From NCBI RefSeq assembly GCF_900107405.1, contig NZ_FNPV01000001.1, positions 186,001 through 250,000 of the forward strand: DNA of 64,000 bases, given 5' to 3'. The position numbers and the translations under genes are program-made. The DNA comes from Tindallia californiensis. GTDB lineage: Bacteria; Bacillota; Clostridia; Peptostreptococcales; Tindalliaceae. How positions within the stretch are numbered: position 1 is the first letter of the stretch; each line of letters begins with the position of its first letter. The notes under the pieces were generated by a model. It was given only the letters and a program-made list of their open reading frames with translations, was not told the DNA's origin and did no database searches. Shown piece after piece: positions 26,854 to 35,790 of the stretch.

Positions 26854-28350
26854 TTATTCTACTCTTTTTCTTAATGTCTCCAGAATGCCGACTTCCATCT
26901 CGTTGCATTCCAAAGTTTTCTGATGTCGTATTTCTTTACTCTTTAAGTCTCTAAGCTCTTTGGGAACTTTAACCCCTGTATGCTGGTATAATCGAGCGAT
27001 TGCTTCGAATCCATCTTCTTCATCTGGCAGACCTAATGCTTTTACAACCGTATCAGCAAACTTATAGGCGCTTGCTGTAGCTGAAATAATCGTTGGCGTT
27101 TTGTCATTGGTTTTCTGCTTATAATCTTCATATACCTTATAAGCTACTGCCGTATGAGGGTCCATTAAATATTGATTTTTTTGATACATTTTTCTTATGG
27201 ACTCCATGGTCTCTTCTTCATTTGCATAGTTAGCGTAAAACAAGTCAAGTCCACTTAAGATATAATCATCAGCTACATAATGTTTTTTCTCTTTAAGATC
27301 TTGCATGAATCGACTTATTCTTTCGCCATTTCCTCCAGATAAGTGATAAAGCAGTCTTTCTAAATTGCTGGAAATAAGTATATCCATCGAAGGAGAACTA
27401 GTAATATGAAATTCGCGCCGGATATCATACACACCTGTATTGATAAAATCTGTCAATACGTTGTTTCGATTTGATGCACAGATAAGTTTATTAACAGGTA
27501 TCCCCAACTCTTTTGCATAAAAAGCGGCAAGTATATTCCCAAAATTCCCTGTTGGTACTACTATATTAATCGCATCACCATTTTCTATTTTCTTTTCTGT
27601 TATCATTTGAACATAAGCCCATATATAATAAGCTACTTGCGGTACAAGTCGTCCTATATTAATAGAATTAGCAGAAGAAAACTGGTATCCTGATGATGTC
27701 AGTTCTTTTTCGATTTTCTTATCCGCAAAAATTTTTTTAACCGCTGCCTGCGCATCATCAAAGTTACCTTTGATCGCAAAGACATGAGTATTATCTCCCT
27801 TTTGGGTTATCATTTGTCTTTCTTGCACTTGACTAACTCCTATATGAGGATAAAAAACAATAATCTCTGTTCCTTCTACATCAGCGAATCCTTCCAACGC
27901 TGCTTTTCCCGTATCTCCTGACGTAGCCGCTAAAATAACTGTTTTTCTACTTTCTTTTTCTTTTTCTATTGCTGTCGTTAACAAGTGTGGCAAAATAGAG
28001 AGTGCCATATCCTTAAACGCAGCCGTTTTTCCATGAAAAAGCTCCAGAAAATATACGTCTCCTGTATCAATCAATGGCGCTATACTGGCCGTGTCAAATT
28101 TACTGTCGTAAGCTTTGTTTACACATGTCTCTAGCTCTTCCTGAGAAAAATCTGTAAAAAAATGAGAAAGCACGATTTTTGCTATCTGCTGATATTCATA
28201 TCCCACCAATTCATTTGGATTGATAGCTTTTTCAGGAAATTGCTTCGGTACAAAAAGACCATCATCTTCTGCAATACCCTTGATTATCGCTTGGGCAGAA
28301 GTCTTTTTATGCCCTGAATCTTTTTTTGCCCTTGTACTTATATATTCCAT
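26854..28350 (-). CDS. thrC: Threonine synthase
   Basis: This PLP enzyme converts O-phospho-homoserine to threonine. The 498-residue length and the ISTRAKKDSGHKKT N-terminus match the longer form found in E. coli and clostridia. The PLP lysine lies in HGKTAAFKDMALS, the phosphate loop in ATSGDTGKAAL, and PTGNFGNILAA is the Gly-rich cofactor loop. The ATG has AAAGGGGG upstream. Its start is 48 nt after the Ser/Thr kinase gene in the same direction. No hom or thrB is in view. Confidence 0.97.
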   Translation of the reverse strand: MEYISTRAKKDSGHKKTSAQAIIKGIAEDDGLFVPKQFPEKAINPNELVGYEYQQIAKIVLSHFFTDFSQEELETCVNKAYDSKFDTASIAPLIDTGDVYFLELFHGKTAAFKDMALSILPHLLTTAIEKEKESRKTVILAATSGDTGKAALEGFADVEGTEIIVFYPHIGVSQVQERQMITQKGDNTHVFAIKGNFDDAQAAVKKIFADKKIEKELTSSGYQFSSANSINIGRLVPQVAYYIWAYVQMITEKKIENGDAINIVVPTGNFGNILAAFYAKELGIPVNKLICASNRNNVLTDFINTGVYDIRREFHITSSPSMDILISSNLERLLYHLSGGNGERISRFMQDLKEKKHYVADDYILSGLDLFYANYANEEETMESIRKMYQKNQYLMDPHTAVAYKVYEDYKQKTNDKTPTIISATASAYKFADTVVKALGLPDEEDGFEAIARLYQHTGVKVPKELRDLKSKEIRHQKTLECNEMEVGILETLRKRVE

Positions 28351-28398
28351 TTTATCCCCCTTTGTCTGTTAAAAAACCTTTTAATTACTGAATATAGC

Positions 28399-30375
28399 TT
28401 AATAGGCTATCCATCCATAAACAGTTTCATCTTCATCATTAATTAATTCTAACTCCAGCCATAAATTATTATTAACATCAATATGGTAATCCGTAACAAA
28501 AAAATCTCCTTCTCTTATGGTTTCACCCATAACCCAGGAATTAATATTTGGCTCAGACCAAACCGATGTTCCAAGTCCAACATATATCCATGTCTGCCAC
28601 AGTTGATGCCCCAACTCCTGAACATTATCCACATTTTCATTATGCTCTATTTCATCCCAAGTATCGTATTCCCACTCAAGGTATAAGGGGTGTATTGTAA
28701 TAAAATCAACGTTACGACCGGAAAATCCTTCAAACACCACCGCATACTGCTGACTTACATCATAGTGTAATAAATGAGAATTGTTTGATGTGCCTATCTC
28801 ATCCCACTCTGGTTCCCCATAAACCCGTTTTACTTCATCAAAACTTGCGTTGACAGAAATGCCCGGTAACTCTCTTAGCCCTATAATCATTACTTTTCTG
28901 TCTCGACTGTATTCATTAACCATCGCATAAAAATTTTGATATTCGTAAAACAGTCCGCCTTCCCAATAAAAAGAATCAAAAGGATCTCCGTACATTCCAA
29001 ATAATTCCTGTTCAGTAACACCTAAAAGTTCAGTATATCCGGAAGAGCGTAAGGCTTGATGTAAATCGTAGCTGATAGGCTCTTCATGAGGTTCCTCTTC
29101 TGTAGAATCTATGTTGGCCACTTGGTCCGATTCTTCATTCTGAGTAATTATCGAAGCGTCGGTGGTTGCTTGATCTTCTATTGCTTTCGCCTTTTTTTCA
29201 TTTAAATCTTCTGTATTATTCAAACTAAACACAAGGAACAATACCAGTGCAATACCAGAAATAACAGCTCCTATTCCTAAAAATAGTTTGTTGTTTTTTT
29301 CAGAGCTTTTTTCTTCTGACAAATTCGAAGGCTGATAAGATGGCGTAGGTATGGGTAAAGGCGTTGGCAAAGGTGTAGGCGTAGGTGGATTTGATTCTTC
29401 TTCCGTAATTCCTTCTACCAAGGCATGTTGAAAACTTTCAGCTGTCTGAAAACGATTTTTTGCCATTACTGCCATTGCTTTTAAAAGAGCATTCTCAACA
29501 GTAGCCTCAATTTCAATGCCATACATTGAAGGAGGCACTAAATCATCTTCCACCATTCTGTCTAATGACTCGGGAGGCATATTGCCCGTTATAGCCCGGT
29601 ACATGGTTGCGCCTGTTGCATAGATATCAGTCCATGGTCCCTGTTGGCCTTTAGAACGATATTGTTCTTCTGGCGTAAAACCTGGCTTCATAATGATCGA
29701 CATGCTTCTTCCTTGTTCTTTTACGGATTGTCGAGCAGCGCCAAAATCAATTAAAACCACTTTTCCTTTTGCTGTAATAAAAATATTATCCGGACTGATG
29801 TCTCTGTGCAATGTATTGAAACGATGAACTTCTTTTAATGCTTCGAGTACCGGGACCATAATATTAATAGCCTGCTCAACAGATATTTTGCCGCCTTTAT
29901 CTTGTATAAACTCTTTTAAGGTAACGCCTTCAATATAGCTCATCACAAGATACGCTGTTCCGTTTGCTTTGAAAAAATCTCTAACCGAAACAATATTAGG
30001 GTGGCCTTCAAATCTAGCCAATGTTTTTGCTTCCTGTAAAAATTTTTCTAATCCATCATGGTAATGTGCATTTAAGGTTCCCGAGTAAACAGAAATCTCT
30101 GTATTGCCTTGGCTTCTAGATGCTAAATCTTGAGGAAGATACTCTTTAATTGCTAATTTTACATCTAAATTCATGTCTTTAGCAAGATAGGTTACTCCAA
30201 ATCCTCCTTGTCCTAAAGCTCTTCCGATCAAATATTTTTCTTGTAATATTGTACCAGGTTTCAAATGCATATGAGATAACGGACCAGCACCCTTCTCCCA
30301 ACCACATAAAGGACAAATTGATTCCATTATATTGTCAGTCATACAGCCATGACATAATTGATCAGTGGTTTTCAA
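28399..30375 (-). CDS. Membrane Ser/Thr protein kinase with zinc ribbon
   Basis: A short N-terminal zinc ribbon (CHGC and CPLCG, residues 8-24) precedes a eukaryotic-type kinase domain (about 40-310). The glycine loop is GQGGFGVTYLA, the ATP lysine is in LAIKEYLP, the catalytic loop is HRDISPDN and the metal loop is DFGAARQ, so the kinase should be active. A Pro/Thr-rich linker, one membrane helix (about 350-372) and an extracytoplasmic part of about 280 residues follow, with SH3-like features at the very end. The start is TTG at 30375 with GGAAGG about 10 nt upstream; later starts would cut the zinc ribbon. The targets are unknown. It differs from PASTA-type PrkC. Confidence 0.9.
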   Translation of the reverse strand: MKTTDQLCHGCMTDNIMESICPLCGWEKGAGPLSHMHLKPGTILQEKYLIGRALGQGGFGVTYLAKDMNLDVKLAIKEYLPQDLASRSQGNTEISVYSGTLNAHYHDGLEKFLQEAKTLARFEGHPNIVSVRDFFKANGTAYLVMSYIEGVTLKEFIQDKGGKISVEQAINIMVPVLEALKEVHRFNTLHRDISPDNIFITAKGKVVLIDFGAARQSVKEQGRSMSIIMKPGFTPEEQYRSKGQQGPWTDIYATGATMYRAITGNMPPESLDRMVEDDLVPPSMYGIEIEATVENALLKAMAVMAKNRFQTAESFQHALVEGITEEESNPPTPTPLPTPLPIPTPSYQPSNLSEEKSSEKNNKLFLGIGAVISGIALVLFLVFSLNNTEDLNEKKAKAIEDQATTDASIITQNEESDQVANIDSTEEEPHEEPISYDLHQALRSSGYTELLGVTEQELFGMYGDPFDSFYWEGGLFYEYQNFYAMVNEYSRDRKVMIIGLRELPGISVNASFDEVKRVYGEPEWDEIGTSNNSHLLHYDVSQQYAVVFEGFSGRNVDFITIHPLYLEWEYDTWDEIEHNENVDNVQELGHQLWQTWIYVGLGTSVWSEPNINSWVMGETIREGDFFVTDYHIDVNNNLWLELELINDEDETVYGWIAY

Positions 30376-30417
30376 ACGTCATCATCCTTCCCCGCAAAAG
30401 CTATCTCTCATACTATT

Positions 30418-30446
30418 ATTATATGATGATTTCGAATTTTTAACAA
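30418..30446 (-). promoter_or_regulatory. Candidate sigma-A promoter of the kinase gene
   Basis: Minus-strand TTGTTA (30441-30446), a 17-nt spacer and TATAAT (30418-30423), about 45 nt before the TTG start. Confidence 0.65.
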
Positions 30447-30612
30447 TATAGAGTCCTTTTTGTTTTCTACTGGAAGGTGTTTTAATATTTTATCCGCCAA
30501 AATAATGCTTCACCGACATATATATAATCAATATTGCTACCAGCAATATTCTTACTTTTGGATTTCAAAGCATTTCATCATCTTCCTTTCAAGAGATTTT
30601 TCAGTTTAATTT

Positions 30613-32733
30613 TTAAGGCTCTGCAGCTATCAAAACCATGGTTGATCTTGGATCCATCATAACGTAATTTTCTACTATCGGCATTTCATCAGTTGTTTCA
30701 TAAATTTCCTCCACAAGCCTTTTCGACGTATCAGCTACACATTTCCATACGAAACCTTCAGGCAAGTCTGGAAGACGAACATTTTGCGGTTCCCAATGTG
30801 TGTTTAATCCTATATAAACGATTTCGTCTTTTTCATTTTTATCATCTCTACCTGCGTACATCATTCCTAACACGTGAACCTCACCACTAGGCTCTAAATA
30901 CCATGGTTCCGACCCATGTTTACTCACTGAAGGCAATCCACAGAATGCTTCTTTCGCACAACCTCTTACCACCGGATGGTTTTTTCTAAACCTGATGAGA
31001 CCTTTCACATATTTTAGTAAATCCTCATTCTTTTTTACTTGCTCCCAATTAAGCCAAGATATTTCATTATCTTGACAATAGGCATTGTTATTACCACGCT
31101 GAGAATTTGCAAACTCATCTCCCGCTCGAAGCATCGGGGTGCCGTGGCTGGTCAATAGCACCGTCATAGCATTTTTCATCATTCTTTTCCTTAGCTTCTG
31201 AATAAACTCATCTTCTGTATCACCTTCTACCCCGCAATTCCAACTATGGTTATGCTCTTCTCCATCTGTATTATCCCATCCGTTCGCCTTGTTATGTTTA
31301 TTGTTATATGCATATAGATCATATAAAGTAAATCCATCATGACATGTAATAAAATTCACAGACGCCTTGGAACTGCAATTCTCTGATCCATATAAATCCT
31401 GAGATCCACTCATTCTGTCTGCCGCAATCTGTGCAAATCCACTATCACCTTTTAGAAACTGCCTCATTTCATCACGATATTTACCATTCCATTCAGACCA
31501 CCTATTCCAAGAAGGAAAACTCCCTACTTGATAAAGTCCTGCTGCATCCCACGCTTCCGCAATTAGCTTCACCTTTGCCAAGATAGGATCAAATGCAAGA
31601 TTTTGTAGTAAAGGTGGATTACTCATTGGAGAACCATCTTCATTTCTTCCTAAAATGGCCGCTAAATCAAAGCGAAAACCATCCACTCGATATTCAATAA
31701 CCCAGTAACGCAAACAGTCTAAAATCATCCGTTGTACAATCGGATGGTTGCAGTTTAAAGTGTTGCCGCATCCACTGAAATTATAATAATAGCCATCCGG
31801 CGTTAATATATAATAAATACGGTTATCCAGTCCCTTAAAGGATATATATGGTCCTTTTTCATTTCCTTCTGCAGTATGATTAAACACTACATCTAAAAAA
31901 ACTTCAATGCCGTTTTCATTAAGTTTTTTTATTAATGTTTTCAGCTCTTTTCCTTCACGATTGTATTCAACATTGGCTGTATAAGCTGTGTTGGGAGCAA
32001 AAAAGCTTACTGGGTTATAACCCCAGTAATCATATAATACTTCTCCATCCACTGTTCGCTGATCCATCATTTCGTCAAATTCAAAAATTGGCATTAGCTC
32101 TACCGCATTAACTCCCAAATCAATTAAGTAAGGAATTTTTTCCATCAACCCTGCAAATGTTCCTTTATGTTTCACTCCAGAAGAGGCATCTTTCGTATAC
32201 CCTCTAACATGCAGCTCATAAATGATTAAATCTTGCATAGGGATATATGGTTGTTTGGAGTCTCCCCAGTCAAAATCACTGGTAACGACCCTTGCTCGAT
32301 ACTGTTGTCCATAAGCTGGCTTCTTCCCCCAATCACTCTGCCCTGTAACAGCTCTTGCATAAGGATCTAGTAAATATTTTGATTGATCAAAAATAATCCC
32401 TTTCTTAGGATTCCAAGGTCCCTCTACAGAATAGGCGTATTCAAACTCTTCAATATCAAGTCCAAAAACAATCATTGAGTAAACATTTCCAACTCGATAT
32501 GTTTCTGGAAAAGGAAGAATTGCATAGGGTTCCTTTGCTTCTCGTTTAAATAATACTAATTTTATTGAAGTTGCATCCTGTGAATGAATGGTAAAGCTGA
32601 CACCACCCGGAATAACCACGGTTCCATTTTCATCATACAACCCTGGCCGTATTGAAAATCCATTGATGACATCTATTGGCTTCATGTGCATTTCAGCTGT
32701 TTCATCATGATGACCTCTTTTTATTTGATCCAT
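30613..32733 (-). CDS. glgX: Glycogen debranching enzyme / isoamylase (GlgX type)
   Basis: This GH13 enzyme hydrolyses alpha-1,6 branches. It has an N-terminal CBM48-like domain (about residues 20-130) and a TIM barrel with DVVFNHTAEG, the nucleophile region GFRFDLAAILG, the acid region AEAWDAAGLY and the FITCHDGFTLYDL region. It is the GlgX/TreX-like branch, distinct from pullulanase. I start at ATG 32733 behind GGGAAGTG; the longer start at 32802 would add a stretch that overlaps the terminator of the upstream gene. No other glycogen gene is nearby. The protein should be cytoplasmic, since no signal peptide is seen. Confidence 0.92.
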   Translation of the reverse strand: MDQIKRGHHDETAEMHMKPIDVINGFSIRPGLYDENGTVVIPGGVSFTIHSQDATSIKLVLFKREAKEPYAILPFPETYRVGNVYSMIVFGLDIEEFEYAYSVEGPWNPKKGIIFDQSKYLLDPYARAVTGQSDWGKKPAYGQQYRARVVTSDFDWGDSKQPYIPMQDLIIYELHVRGYTKDASSGVKHKGTFAGLMEKIPYLIDLGVNAVELMPIFEFDEMMDQRTVDGEVLYDYWGYNPVSFFAPNTAYTANVEYNREGKELKTLIKKLNENGIEVFLDVVFNHTAEGNEKGPYISFKGLDNRIYYILTPDGYYYNFSGCGNTLNCNHPIVQRMILDCLRYWVIEYRVDGFRFDLAAILGRNEDGSPMSNPPLLQNLAFDPILAKVKLIAEAWDAAGLYQVGSFPSWNRWSEWNGKYRDEMRQFLKGDSGFAQIAADRMSGSQDLYGSENCSSKASVNFITCHDGFTLYDLYAYNNKHNKANGWDNTDGEEHNHSWNCGVEGDTEDEFIQKLRKRMMKNAMTVLLTSHGTPMLRAGDEFANSQRGNNNAYCQDNEISWLNWEQVKKNEDLLKYVKGLIRFRKNHPVVRGCAKEAFCGLPSVSKHGSEPWYLEPSGEVHVLGMMYAGRDDKNEKDEIVYIGLNTHWEPQNVRLPDLPEGFVWKCVADTSKRLVEEIYETTDEMPIVENYVMMDPRSTMVLIAAEP

Positions 32734-32760
32734 TTTCACTTCCCGCCTTTCTGGTATTAC

Positions 32761-32790
32761 AAAAGCCAACCCTTGAAAACAGGCTGGCTT
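32761..32790 (-). terminator. Terminator of the b5-like lipoprotein gene
   Basis: Minus-strand AAGCCAGCC pairs with GGTTGGCTT around a loop, followed by TTTTG. Confidence 0.7.
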
Positions 32791-32828
32791 GTTATGTCCC
32801 ACAATCGACTAAACGTTATTCAACTTCT

Positions 32829-33227
32829 TTATTCCTCCACTTGACCAACAATCTCCATTCTATCCAACACACCAGTCCCATGAGGAGACTTTTCATGTAT
32901 TTTTTCTGTTAAATCCTGACCTGCCTGAAACTGACCTTGATGATTTCCTTCTTGCCACATACTTGATTCTGTTACATCGTAAACCAGGCCATCAACAACA
33001 ATATACGCAGATCTACCATCTAAACCATCATACTCAGCTATCTCTTCCATCGTAAATGAAGGAAGCTCTTCATCGATTTTTTCTTCATGTATTTCTTCTG
33101 ATGTTTCTTCTGGCGGTTCTGTTGCAACTTCTTCTGTAGTGGTATCTGAACAGCCAGCTATCACGAAAAGTAGCAACAACGCCATTAGGATTAGTTTCAT
33201 TTTTGATGTAGTGAAATACGTTTTCAT
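32829..33227 (-). CDS. Lipoprotein with cytochrome-b5-like heme/steroid-binding domain
   Basis: The lipobox is FVIAGC with the lipid-modified Cys near residue 26, then an acidic spacer rich in Glu and Thr (about 27-55). A cytochrome-b5-like domain (about 57-130) follows, with FTMEEIAEYDGLDG, YIVVDGLVYDVTES and SPHG. The protein should be anchored to the outer face of the membrane. The second axial ligand may be His in SPHG, but one classical heme His is not obvious, so ligand binding other than heme is possible. ATG with GGAGGG 9 nt upstream; a monocistronic unit. Confidence 0.87.
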   Translation of the reverse strand: MKTYFTTSKMKLILMALLLLFVIAGCSDTTTEEVATEPPEETSEEIHEEKIDEELPSFTMEEIAEYDGLDGRSAYIVVDGLVYDVTESSMWQEGNHQGQFQAGQDLTEKIHEKSPHGTGVLDRMEIVGQVEE

Positions 33228-33315
33228 TTTCCAAAACCCTCCTACTTATCATTATTCTTCTAGTTATTTATTCAGGAAGATGAATCTTTTGTATTAATAC
33301 CACGATTTAATAATA

Positions 33316-34512
33316 CTAATCATATGAATCCCAATTTGGTGAATCCGCACTACCTTTTTCTTGTATCATTCTTCTTCTCTCTTTGCTTAAAAATAGTAGT
33401 ACGATCATTAAAAAAATAGATGATCCAAAAAAGATAAGTGGCAAAACACTGATACCATAAATTTCTGCCATTTCACCTACAAACTTTTGAGAAGTCATTC
33501 CTCCAACAGAGAGAAAAAAATAAAACCAGGATGTGATCGTTCCTACATGTTTAGGAAAAAACTCTCCAGCTTGTATTAGAAAGATAGGAAACATTCCTGC
33601 TAATGCTAAACCAATTCCTATAAGGCTTAGTAATGCAATGATTGGATGATCTGTCTTTAACCATATAGCCGATATCAACATAAAAAACAAGGTTGTATGT
33701 AACATAAAAGGCATGTTTCCTATATGATCAGCTATTTTTCCAGCTATTAATCTACCGATGGTAAAGGAAAGCCAAAAAAACGCCGTCACCATACTATACG
33801 GAACTATATTCTCATCACCTAGTACGTGCCAATACTCACTAAACCAGGATCCTGCTGTAAACTCCGTCATAGGATAAACAAGAACAAACAGGGATATGCA
33901 TATAAACGTTAATCCGAAAGGAAAGGATTCTTTTGTATTATTCTCTGTTTCAAAAACTGGCAAAAACTGAATATTCCTCACCATTGATAGCAATATAAAC
34001 ACGAGTATTACAATCGGTACATATCCAAATCGCCAGTTTCCTATGACTAGCGCCAAGCTAGCCATTACAGGAGCTGTGATTGATCCGATGCCAAAAAAAG
34101 CATTCATTAAAGAAACTCTTTTACCCGTATGATTTTCACTCGCCATCACGATATAAGCTGAAAGTAAATTTTGAAACGTCCCGTAAGAAAATCCACTAAA
34201 GGCTATACCCGCATAAAGAAAGTATTTGTCTGAAGATAAAATGATGAATCCAATGCCTGTCAACCATACTCCAACAGCTACCAAAAGTAATTTTTTCATT
34301 TTGAGACATTCTAATAATTTGGTCCTTGCTATAAGGCTTATGATAAAACCTATTTGAAGCACCACCATCACATTTCCAGCTTCCGCATAACTCAGTTCAA
34401 AAGTAGCCCGAATATCTGGTAACAATGAAAATATAATATTAACAGCCATTCCGATCGTAAAAAAAGCAAGGCATCCTACATGAAATTCTTTGTTTTTTAA
34501 CATCACATTCAT
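33316..34512 (-). CDS. Major facilitator superfamily transporter
   Basis: This 398-residue, twelve-helix carrier has LLSAYIVMASENHTGKRVSLMNAFFG, a segment usual in fucose/sugar-type MFS proteins (quoted in part), and the cytoplasmic loop RTKLLECLKMKKLL between helices 2 and 3. The second half contains IGRLIAGKIADHIG, the A-motif copy. The substrate is not assignable. It is divergent from the DUF2177 gene. Confidence 0.85.
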   Translation of the reverse strand: MNVMLKNKEFHVGCLAFFTIGMAVNIIFSLLPDIRATFELSYAEAGNVMVVLQIGFIISLIARTKLLECLKMKKLLLVAVGVWLTGIGFIILSSDKYFLYAGIAFSGFSYGTFQNLLSAYIVMASENHTGKRVSLMNAFFGIGSITAPVMASLALVIGNWRFGYVPIVILVFILLSMVRNIQFLPVFETENNTKESFPFGLTFICISLFVLVYPMTEFTAGSWFSEYWHVLGDENIVPYSMVTAFFWLSFTIGRLIAGKIADHIGNMPFMLHTTLFFMLISAIWLKTDHPIIALLSLIGIGLALAGMFPIFLIQAGEFFPKHVGTITSWFYFFLSVGGMTSQKFVGEMAEIYGISVLPLIFFGSSIFLMIVLLFLSKERRRMIQEKGSADSPNWDSYD

Positions 34513-34728
34513 CTCTACTTTCCTATTATTTATCTAACTGTTTTATTTTTGAATATATTCATGGATCTGGTGAAAAAATTAGTATCCTGTATAAGTATAT
34601 TCTTTATTGATTGGGTATTAAATAGATCACCTACATTATAGCAGAAGATAAATAAAATAACCTTTAAGTCCCACCTAATAATGATAACCTTCATTTTCTG
34701 TACAGAAAACGAACAAAGGAGAGATTCT

Positions 34729-35139
34729 ATGTATTATTGGCTCAGAATATATTTTATAACTATCATTGTGTTTTTTTCTATTGATCTATTATGGCTTGGC
34801 CTTATCGCAAAACCTTTTTATCAAAATCAAATAGGATTCTTATTAAGTTCACGGGTTAATTGGCCTGCTGCCGCTACTTTTTATCTGTTGTATATTGGTG
34901 GGATGGTTTATTTTGTCCTCCGGCCGGCACTTCAACAAGATAGCTGGATGGTTGCGTTATATACCGGCGCTCTGTTTGGTTTTATCACTTATGCTACTTA
35001 CGACCTGACTAATCTAGCTACCATTAAAAACTGGCCATTGTTGGTTACAATAGTAGACCTGCTATGGGGTACTTTTCTGGGAGCATCTGTCTCTACCGCT
35101 ACGTTTCTGATTTTAGAATCTCTTAAATGGAATCAATAG
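34729..35139 (+). CDS. DUF2177-family membrane protein
   Basis: This is a small, four-helix membrane protein of 136 residues. DLLWLGLIAKPFY near the start and TYATYDLTNLATIKNWP in the last third are the DUF2177 hallmarks. Function is unknown. I start at ATG 34729, since AAAGGAGAG lies about 7 nt upstream, in preference to the upstream ATG at 34681, which lacks one. Confidence 0.85.
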   Translation: MYYWLRIYFITIIVFFSIDLLWLGLIAKPFYQNQIGFLLSSRVNWPAAATFYLLYIGGMVYFVLRPALQQDSWMVALYTGALFGFITYATYDLTNLATIKNWPLLVTIVDLLWGTFLGASVSTATFLILESLKWNQ

Positions 35140-35149
35140 GTCTCACCGG

Positions 35150-35179
35150 TTGAATTACCTAATCAACATATGGTATGAT
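35150..35179 (+). promoter_or_regulatory. Candidate promoter of the PEBP gene
   Basis: TTGAAT (35150-35155), an 18-nt spacer and TATGAT (35174-35179), about 55 nt before the ATG. Both boxes deviate from consensus. Confidence 0.4.
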
Positions 35180-35237
35180 AATTCTGGATGATCGTTAACG
35201 GAAAGGCAATTAAAATGAACGCTGAAAGGGTGGTTCT

Positions 35238-35714
35238 ATGGCTTTTGCATTATCAGAATTGAAATTAACCAGTAGCGCTTTTGAGTTCGGTAAAAAAATT
35301 CCTCAGAAGCATACAGGCGAAGGTGTTGACGTCTCTCCTTCATTAAGCTGGCAAAATATCCCTGAAGGAACTAAATCCTTCGCTGTCGTTTGCCATGATC
35401 CGGATGCTCCTAAAGTAGAGCCTGGCAACTACGGATTTGTCCACTGGGTACTTTACAATATACCCGGTGATGTTACAACCCTACCGGAAGGTACTGGGGA
35501 TTTCACAACAGGAATGAATGATTTTGGAAAAGAAGGTTTTATGGGTCCTATGCCTCCAGAAGGTCATGGCCCTCATTATTACTACTTTATGATCTTTGCG
35601 CTAGACGAGAACTTACATCTTGAAGCAGGCCTTACTTTATGGGAACTTTTTGAAAAAATCGAACCACATGTGCTTGGAATGAATCGTCTGATTGGTGAAT
35701 ATGAACGTTTTTAA
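35238..35714 (+). CDS. YbhB/YbcL-family PEBP protein
   Basis: This 158-residue phosphatidylethanolamine-binding-like protein of the bacterial Raf-kinase-inhibitor-like group has DVSPSLSWQNIPEGT, the anion-pocket CHDPDAP, and the second pocket segment GPHYYYFMIFAL. It should be cytoplasmic. The physiological ligand in bacteria is unknown. The ATG has GAAAGGGTGG upstream; single-gene unit with a strong shared terminator. Confidence 0.93.
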   Translation: MAFALSELKLTSSAFEFGKKIPQKHTGEGVDVSPSLSWQNIPEGTKSFAVVCHDPDAPKVEPGNYGFVHWVLYNIPGDVTTLPEGTGDFTTGMNDFGKEGFMGPMPPEGHGPHYYYFMIFALDENLHLEAGLTLWELFEKIEPHVLGMNRLIGEYERF

Positions 35715-35750
35715 TCCTCTTTCTTTTCAATTCATATTTATGAACTCAAA

Positions 35751-35787
35751 AGTCCTGGCGCTTTTAATAGCGACCAGGACTTTTTTT
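35751..35787. terminator. Bidirectional terminator
   Basis: AGTCCTGGCGC pairs with GCGACCAGGACT with one unpaired base, then T8. It separates the convergent PEBP and AcoX/NAD-kinase-like genes. Confidence 0.85.
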
Positions 35788-35790
35788 ACT

